From positions 1,364,001 through 1,428,000 of the forward strand of contig CAIIXF020000001.1 in assembly GCA_903813345.2 (NCBI GenBank): a stretch of 64,000 nt of DNA. The letters are read 5' to 3'. The DNA is from Owenia fusiformis. Taxonomy: Eukaryota; Annelida; Polychaeta; Sabellida; Oweniidae. The notes beneath the pieces are model-generated. The model was not told the DNA's origin, searched no databases, and saw nothing but the letters and a program-made list of their open reading frames with translations. The position numbers and the translations under genes are program-made. Shown piece by piece: positions 58,116 through 64,000 of the stretch. Within the stretch, counting starts at the first letter, position 1, and each line of letters starts with the position of its first letter.

Positions 58116-59279
58116 TGTATAATTTGACTAAAATTTGGTGAATGAATTTGTTTATTGTTTGAAATAAATCGAATTTTTCAAATGGTATGTTCAATTCATT
58201 TTACACTGTATGGAATGGTATTGCAATAATTACAGTGTACAAGTTTCGCACAACGTTTTAGCTACCCGTATCAAAATCCGTAACGCATCGATGGAGTAAA
58301 AGTGTACTCAATACGTTTGTGATACCAACAGCAATACCGAAAGTACGTAAACTAACACTTTCTGTGCGTAGTTGTCTCCGTATCTATTTTGTCCTTCAAA
58401 TCTTGATAAATTTTTCCCTAAATGTATAATTTTAGTAACACACATATGTTATCATGTGTGTCGTGCTAATTTTGATGAAGTAATTGCCTTATCTGCCGAT
58501 AAATTTGATTATAAGCGATGGGCCTGCAATTTTTACAAATAAAGCTTTAGTCACATTTGCTAATAGGCAGATGTAAGGTCTATCGTTTCCGGGGTCAATA
58601 GTAATACCGTAGTCAATATCTTAGGGACATCAAACCAATGGTTATCAGCTAGGCCACCTGAATATATATTTTATGCCTTAAGTCACGCTCCGAATTCATA
58701 TAGAGCAGGGTCTTGGGCTTAGTTTGAGTATAGTAGCTTTTTCCTGACCTCGACAATGAATGTTATATTGGGTCTAAAGATGGCGCCCCGCATCACTCTT
58801 GCCCGTATCCAGCTAGTGGCAAGGGGGGGGGGCTTTTTTGGCTTAAAACTCCCGAGAAGTGCTCAGTATGATGAAAAACTGAATGATTTTGAACATTTTT
58901 TTTAGCCAGGTAGCTTCTTCCCGTGGTATGACTTAAACACGCATCAAGTCATGCGATCTATGTCAAATAGTAAGCGGCCTTGTTTGGGGGTCCAGGGAGA
59001 CTAGTGCCCTAAAGTTTAGTGCCCAAGCTTCCCCGAACCACCGTCAGTGATTATGTAACAGGTAGAGTATATTTCTTTGATCCTAGGATTATGATATTGG
59101 CGTATCATTTCCTATTTTCATTTTTGTTAAGACAGTCCTGACATCCAGATCCTGTAACGGATCTTCCCTCTTACATATGAGTCACGGTAGGGGCCCCAGA
59201 TGTTCCTAACTCTTGGGTAGTGGTCCATGATGTGTTCTTCATTAGCAGCCTTGTGACGATAGGGAAGGGGGGTTGTAAT
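58116..59279. other. No gene recognised
   Basis: The words GTTTTAGCTACCCGTATC and TCCGTAACGCATCGATGG near 58255-58295 belong to the GTATCCGTAACG repeat seen elsewhere in the window. A G-run lies at 58825-58834. No exon or RNA was recognised. Confidence 0.45.
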
Positions 59280-60260
59280 TCAAGTACATATTCAGTAGAT
59301 ACCGGGTTGTCCCCGATTGTTTTGTGCGATTGTCTCCAGTTGGAATAACTTAGTTGAGTAAATCGGTATCAACGTTTCGTTGTGGTTTATTGGTTGTGCC
59401 TGATTGTGTTTTGATGGGTTGAGTAAATCGATTGAGTATTTGACTAAGCCTGGTTGTGTAATGGTGGGTAAGTGTCAAGTAGGTATAGGTATTGCCGAAA
59501 TGTGTTGTGTACGTTTGAGACTAGGTTCTCTTTTGATGGTTTATAGTCTGGTGATTTAGTATCGGGTTGTGTCCCATTGTGTTATGTTAATCTTATAATG
59601 GGTTGTTTTCTCTTGTGAATATGATCTGTAGGTTGGCTAGCTGGTTGTGGCTAGTCGGGTGAGGTATCTTGTTTTGTCTGATTGTGTTGTGTGATTGGCG
59701 TTGTCTCCAATTGGGTTAAGTTAGTTGTGTATCTTGGTATTACAATTTTAATGTGTTTTTTTGCCTGTGCCTGATTTTGTTTTGATTTTTTGGTTTTGGG
59801 GTTTGAAAAATTGTGTTGTGTTACTTGAACAATGGGCTGTGTTTGCTTTTGTTGGTTTAACATTGGGTTGTGCCAAATTGTGTGGTGATAATTTCACAGT
59901 TCGATGTGTTTTCATGGTTGTTAGTTTAGCTGTGTTTTATTGGTTGTGCCTGATTGTGTTTTTATTGTTCAGTGTTGGATTGTGCACAATTGTGTTAAGT
60001 TAATTCAACAATTGGTTGTGTTTGTCTTTGTTGTCTTAATATTGGGTTGTGACATATTGTGTTAATCTGACAGTTGGTTGTGTTTTGGTGGTTGCAAGTC
60101 AGGTTGCGCCATGCTGGCTTTGGTGCTGGGTTATGCTATATTGCGTTCTGAGTATTTTGACACTGGGCTATGTTCTATTGTACTGTTGTATGATTGGTGA
60201 TCTAGGTTGTGTTTGGTTGTAAAAGGTTATATATTTCGAGTTGTGGGCTGTGTCCGATCA
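59280..60260. repeat. Degenerate GGTTGTG minisatellite
   Basis: GGTTGTGYCTGATTGTGTT and variants recur irregularly on the plus strand for nearly 1 kb, with units of roughly 50-65 bp. The strong strand asymmetry (plus strand rich in G and T, few C) is what keeps frames open. No coding content is inferred. Confidence 0.75.
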
Positions 60261-61299
60261 GGCTGTGGTGTTTATTGGGATAAGAAACAAATGGCCGGTT
60301 TAGGGTATTATGTTGTTGGTTTATCAGTTGATTCTCTGTAGACCCCAAAGGGGATATAGGGTATTATGATGGTGAGATATTCGAATGGCATGGTAGGCGT
60401 TAGCTTCGCGTCGTTCTCTGATGAGCTGGTCCCCTGTTGTTCAATGAATTCAAGAAAAACAATGCTAATTTATCTTTTTACATAATTTATTTTTTGTTGA
60501 TTTCTCATACAAAACATACTTTTATGGCATAACTGATATATTTGTGTCGCTTTCTATGATCAAATATGTTACTTTGCTCCCCTCCTTAGTTTATATGAGG
60601 CATGGGTTTTCAACTAAAGCCCATGTATGAGGAAAGGGGGTGGCTTATGTGAAAACGTATGGTTTCCGAATGCCTTGGCCTTGCCAAAGTCGCTATTACA
60701 AAATTATTACCAAAATATACAGCTGCAAAAACATGAAATTAAAGGTCCATGTGCAGTATGGCAAGTGATTTTAGAAATGTTTACGCATTTTGTGGCATAA
60801 TGCATCACTGCACGTCACTTAATGACCACTATTTCAGCCTATCTGTTTTCAAACCCTTAAATATTCCCAAAGGTATAATTTGACACTGAATTAGTCATTG
60901 TAAACCGAGAAATAATCTTTTCTGGCCTAAAGGATATTCTTCATTTTGAAATTGATGTCATGAAATTAATAAATGACACCTTAGGGATGAAAGGGTTAAT
61001 GTGTATTTTTGCACTCACCAAAAATACTTTTGGAGTTGTGATTCTGAAAGCTGACACTCCCAATGGTGTTTTGAAATCTTAGTGCAGATGAAGCCTTTTA
61101 TTTGACCCTAGTTTTCACTACTATTAAACACACGGATTGAGATGCGTTTATAATTACGTACTTCAAAAAACGAACTGCGAAACGAAAGTTATCGAAATAC
61201 GTATCCGTAAACGTAACGAGATATGGATGCGGATACGTTTTAGCTAATTCGTTTTGCGAAACCTCTCTAATTGCAGGGTTACTTCCATCATTAGCTTAT
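60261..61299. other. No gene recognised; GTATCCGTAACG repeat at the end
   Basis: Mostly unremarkable AT-rich DNA. From about 61130 to 61272 lies a segment ending GTTTTGCGAAACCTCTCT that matches 42415-42465 in inverse orientation, a short dispersed repeat. Confidence 0.45.
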
Positions 61300-61437
61300 G
61301 CCTTGGTCGCTTTTGCCCCGATTCATCGGCCGGCGCCCGGCCGATTGAGTATCCTGTTCACAATTGTATTCAGTTTTGAACAGAATACTCAATCGGCCGA
61401 GCGCCGACCGATGAATCGGAGTAAATGTGATCTAGGC
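61300..61437. mobile_element. GGTCACATTTGCTCCG palindromic MITE, third copy
   Basis: CATCGGCCGGCGCCCGGCCG, ATTGAGTATCCTGTTC and the inverse GAACAGAATACTCAATCGGC flank a central ATTGTATTCAG. The layout and length equal those at 40790-40924, and the flanking TGCCTTGG/CTAGGCA shows the inverted repeat reaches a few bases beyond GGTC. Confidence 0.8.
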
Positions 61438-63369
61438 ATTATTATCTTGAAAAATATACATTAATTCTCTATAAACATTATGGTATTTACCTACATGTAG
61501 ATTTTTTCTTCATTCTATTTACTTTCAAATTGATTCCCGACGCGCAAAAAAGTGCTTCTTAACATTAAAAGATGCACATTAAGTGTCAAAGGGAAAGGAC
61601 CAAAACCAAAAATTTTTACGGACCACAGCAAGAAAAAAAGAAACATCTATGAGTACACAAGTCATAAAGAATGATAAGTCCCATCTACCTCAACTCAAAC
61701 CATAATCTAACGTGAAAAGAAACTACCCCCCCCCCCCTCCACATACATATACATTTCAAGTAATATTATCACAATCAGGAACCAAAACATCAATGGGCAA
61801 AGGTGCATTTCATTCAAACATTACAATACATGTTGAAGAATAAATCTAAATTGGTAACCAATACTCCAAATATCAAAACTAGTTGTAGCGCTAATCGAGT
61901 ATTCATACAAAACAGGATCTTAAAAGGTTATGGACAAATTATTTGATTCTGGACTTGACATCTTTTTTAACGAAACCCCACCTTTGGCTTAGGGTTGATA
62001 TTTTATTAGCTAATTAAAATTAAATAAAATTGAAAGGAAGTCCCATTTGAGAGTTACACATATTTTGTCTTATTTAAATACAAACCCTAACGTGATATGT
62101 TTTCATGAAATCCAATCCAAGGCTCAAGATACAACGAGTTAATTTAAGTGAAATCATAACGTGAAGACGGGTTTTTATGAATTTATTCATAAAATCCCAT
62201 CCAAGGGTCAAGATAAAACGATAAAATGTCAGTGCAAATCCTAATGCGATGATATTTTTTCATGAATATTTTTATAAAATCTCATCCAAGGGTCAAGGTA
62301 AAATTTTGGTTTTGATTTGATTAGTATTGGGTCACGTGAATGTCCATGTGATAGATCCATAAAAGGCTCAAATAGATATAAATATACGTAGTATAAATAT
62401 TTACGCGTTTGCTGGTTAAGGAGTTAACAATATACTAAGACAATTTAAGCTAATTAATAAGGAACACACAAATAAAAACAAATAACGCAATCATTACTAA
62501 TAAGCCAAATGGTTTGCTCGTGAACACTAAATGCAAGGTATAATAGTAGAGTGTAGGTACACGCGTATAATGCTACTTAGCAAAACCTACAAGAAACATA
62601 GATACATATACGCCTATTCATATGGCCTTCGCATTGTATCCATTCCGTTGCAATAATTCTTTCACAGTTCCTATGTTTATTGGATATACAAAATCAATCA
62701 TATTAGAATGCGTTGGATGATGAATTGCAATATCTTGACCACTCATTGAGTGAACGTTTTCGATATCGCATATTTGTCGGGTCTCCTGGGGAGGGCAGTA
62801 ACAACTTTTGTCGTTTGATTCCGAGGAGATCCAGAGGCACTGGTCAGACCATATTTCACTGAAACAATAACTGTAAAAAATTGGTATTTTTTATAAAACT
62901 GAAAATAATTGAAACTAAATTAATTCTTGTTCTTTATTTTATGCGTTCGAAAAATATAACGCCTTTATCTGATATCCGTCAGCATATTTTTTGCTCGTTC
63001 CTGTTGTTAATAGATTCGATCAAAGATTATCAATTATGGGTATTTGCTAATGTAACAGTACAACACGCCCATCAAGACATGTCATATCTCAATAATAAGT
63101 AGTCATCTTTTAATTTTGGTTCATTGTATATAGGAATATTCATTCAGAGTTAGTCCATGGTATGACTTCCGAATATGAAGGATCCGTAGCACACTATAGC
63201 GCAGCAACATTTGAAGCAATATTTATGGAGGTGCATATGTCTTGATTCTTTTAAAATACCATTTGATGAAAAAACTTACGGCTTTCGGGTCGAAAAATGT
63301 CTTTCATCACAAGGGATCCAACAAGGCATTAACATGACAAAATGTCACTACCTAGTTGCTCACCATAAA
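61438..63369. other. No gene recognised; imperfect repeat CCAAGGGTCAAGATAAAA
   Basis: Between about 62090 and 62310 the words AAATCCCATCCAAGGGTCAA and GATAAAACGA recur three times, spaced roughly 75-90 bp, an imperfect tandem repeat. A run of C lies at 61727-61736. The rest shows nothing recognisable. Confidence 0.45.
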
Positions 63370-64000
63370 TTCAAATCTGACTTAAGTCAGATTTGAATTT
63401 CTGAGAACTTGTAAAGTCAAATTTGAACTTTTGAAAAGATGTAGATGATTTTGAAAAAAAAATTGGGTCAATTTGAAGCAAGTTGAAAACAGACCTTTTT
63501 GACTTTTTTTGACCTTGAGAAGGTCATTAAAGGTCAAATGTCAAATCTAAAGTCAGATTTGAATTTCTTAGAACATGTAGATGATTTTGAAAAAAAAAAT
63601 TAGTCAATTTGAAGCAAGTTGAAAAAAGACCTTTTTGACCCTTTTTGACCTTTTTTAACCTTGAGGTGATTGAAGGTAAAATGTCAAATCTAAAGTCAAA
63701 TCTAAAGTCATATTTGAATTTCTGAGAACATGTAGATGATTTTGAAAAAAAATTTAGTCAATTTGAAGCAAGATGAAAAAATACCTTTTTGACCTTTTTT
63801 GACAAAGAGAAGGTCATTGAAGGTCAAATGTCAAATCTAAAGTCATATTTGAATTTCTGAGAACATGTAGATGATTTTGAAAAAAAATTTAGTCAATTTG
63901 AAGCAAGATGAAAAAATACCTTTTTGACCTTTTTTGACAAAGAGAAGGTCATTGAAGGTCAAATGTCAAATCTAAAGTCAGATTTGAATTTCTGAGAACA
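63370..64000. repeat. 135-bp minisatellite continuing past the window end
   Basis: The word TCTGAGAACATGTAGATG recurs at 63721 and 63856, and its start again at 63991, giving a 135-bp period; earlier copies at 63401 and 63567 are longer and more diverged. Each unit holds AAGTCAGATTTGAATTTCTG, a poly(A) stretch, TTGAAGCAAG and CCTTTTTGACC. The last two full units are almost identical, so the array is being homogenised toward the right. Confidence 0.85.

Noticed and set aside
59761-60003. Hydrophobic plus-strand frame
   Set aside because: It results from the GGTTGTG minisatellite, whose G/T bias yields Val, Leu and Phe codons.
1-64000. tRNA, rRNA or other structured RNA genes
   Set aside because: I looked for tRNA B-box words and conserved arms and saw no convincing cloverleaf; a covariance-model scan would be needed to be certain.

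Overview
This is a stretch of an AT-rich, intron-rich animal nuclear genome, not a microbial one. Genes are split into many short exons with GT/AG borders, introns of about 0.1 to 2.5 kb, and dense non-autonomous transposons, palindromes and minisatellites. The gene families (SLC43, SLC22, ASB, ECHDC1, ionotropic glutamate receptor) are animal families. A marine invertebrate, possibly a deuterostome such as a hemichordate, would fit, but this placement is a low-confidence inference.

Layout. 0-3.9 kb: no recognised gene and one hAT-like element. 3.9-5.7 kb (+): a three-exon gene for an ionotropic glutamate receptor ligand-binding domain in which S1 runs straight into S2 with no ion channel between them. 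7.1-21.7 kb (-): two tandem, apparently intact eight-exon SLC43A3-like transporter genes with the same intron positions and phases, their introns filled with MITEs and a decayed mariner element. 21.7-27 kb: intergenic, several terminal-inverted-repeat (TIR) elements. 27.3-33.0 kb (-): a complete ten-exon SLC22 organic ion transporter. 34.5-36.5 kb (-): a complete three-exon ankyrin-repeat and SOCS-box (ASB) gene. 36.8-39.1 kb: nested inverted-repeat elements. 41.1-42.0 kb (-): an ECHDC1-like (ethylmalonyl-CoA decarboxylase) gene whose last part seems to be missing. 43.2-48.6 kb: a 5.4 kb foldback element built of opposed 183-bp tandem arrays. 49.6-53.5 kb (-): an L1/Tx1-like LINE with one in-frame stop codon in its endonuclease-RT ORF. 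54-64 kb: no recognised gene; a tandem duplication, a mirror-symmetric TIR element with 13 copies of one 14-mer, and minisatellites.

The genes do not form a pathway. The joined coding lengths are: SLC43 A 598 aa, SLC43 B 607 aa, SLC22 603 aa, ASB 541 aa, receptor-like protein 391 aa. In each case the exons join in frame without a stop, which is the main support for the models. The most unusual observations are the pore-less glutamate receptor gene, two unrelated genes in which a real 5' splice site has been amplified in a roughly 45-bp tandem array, and the mirror-symmetric and foldback elements.
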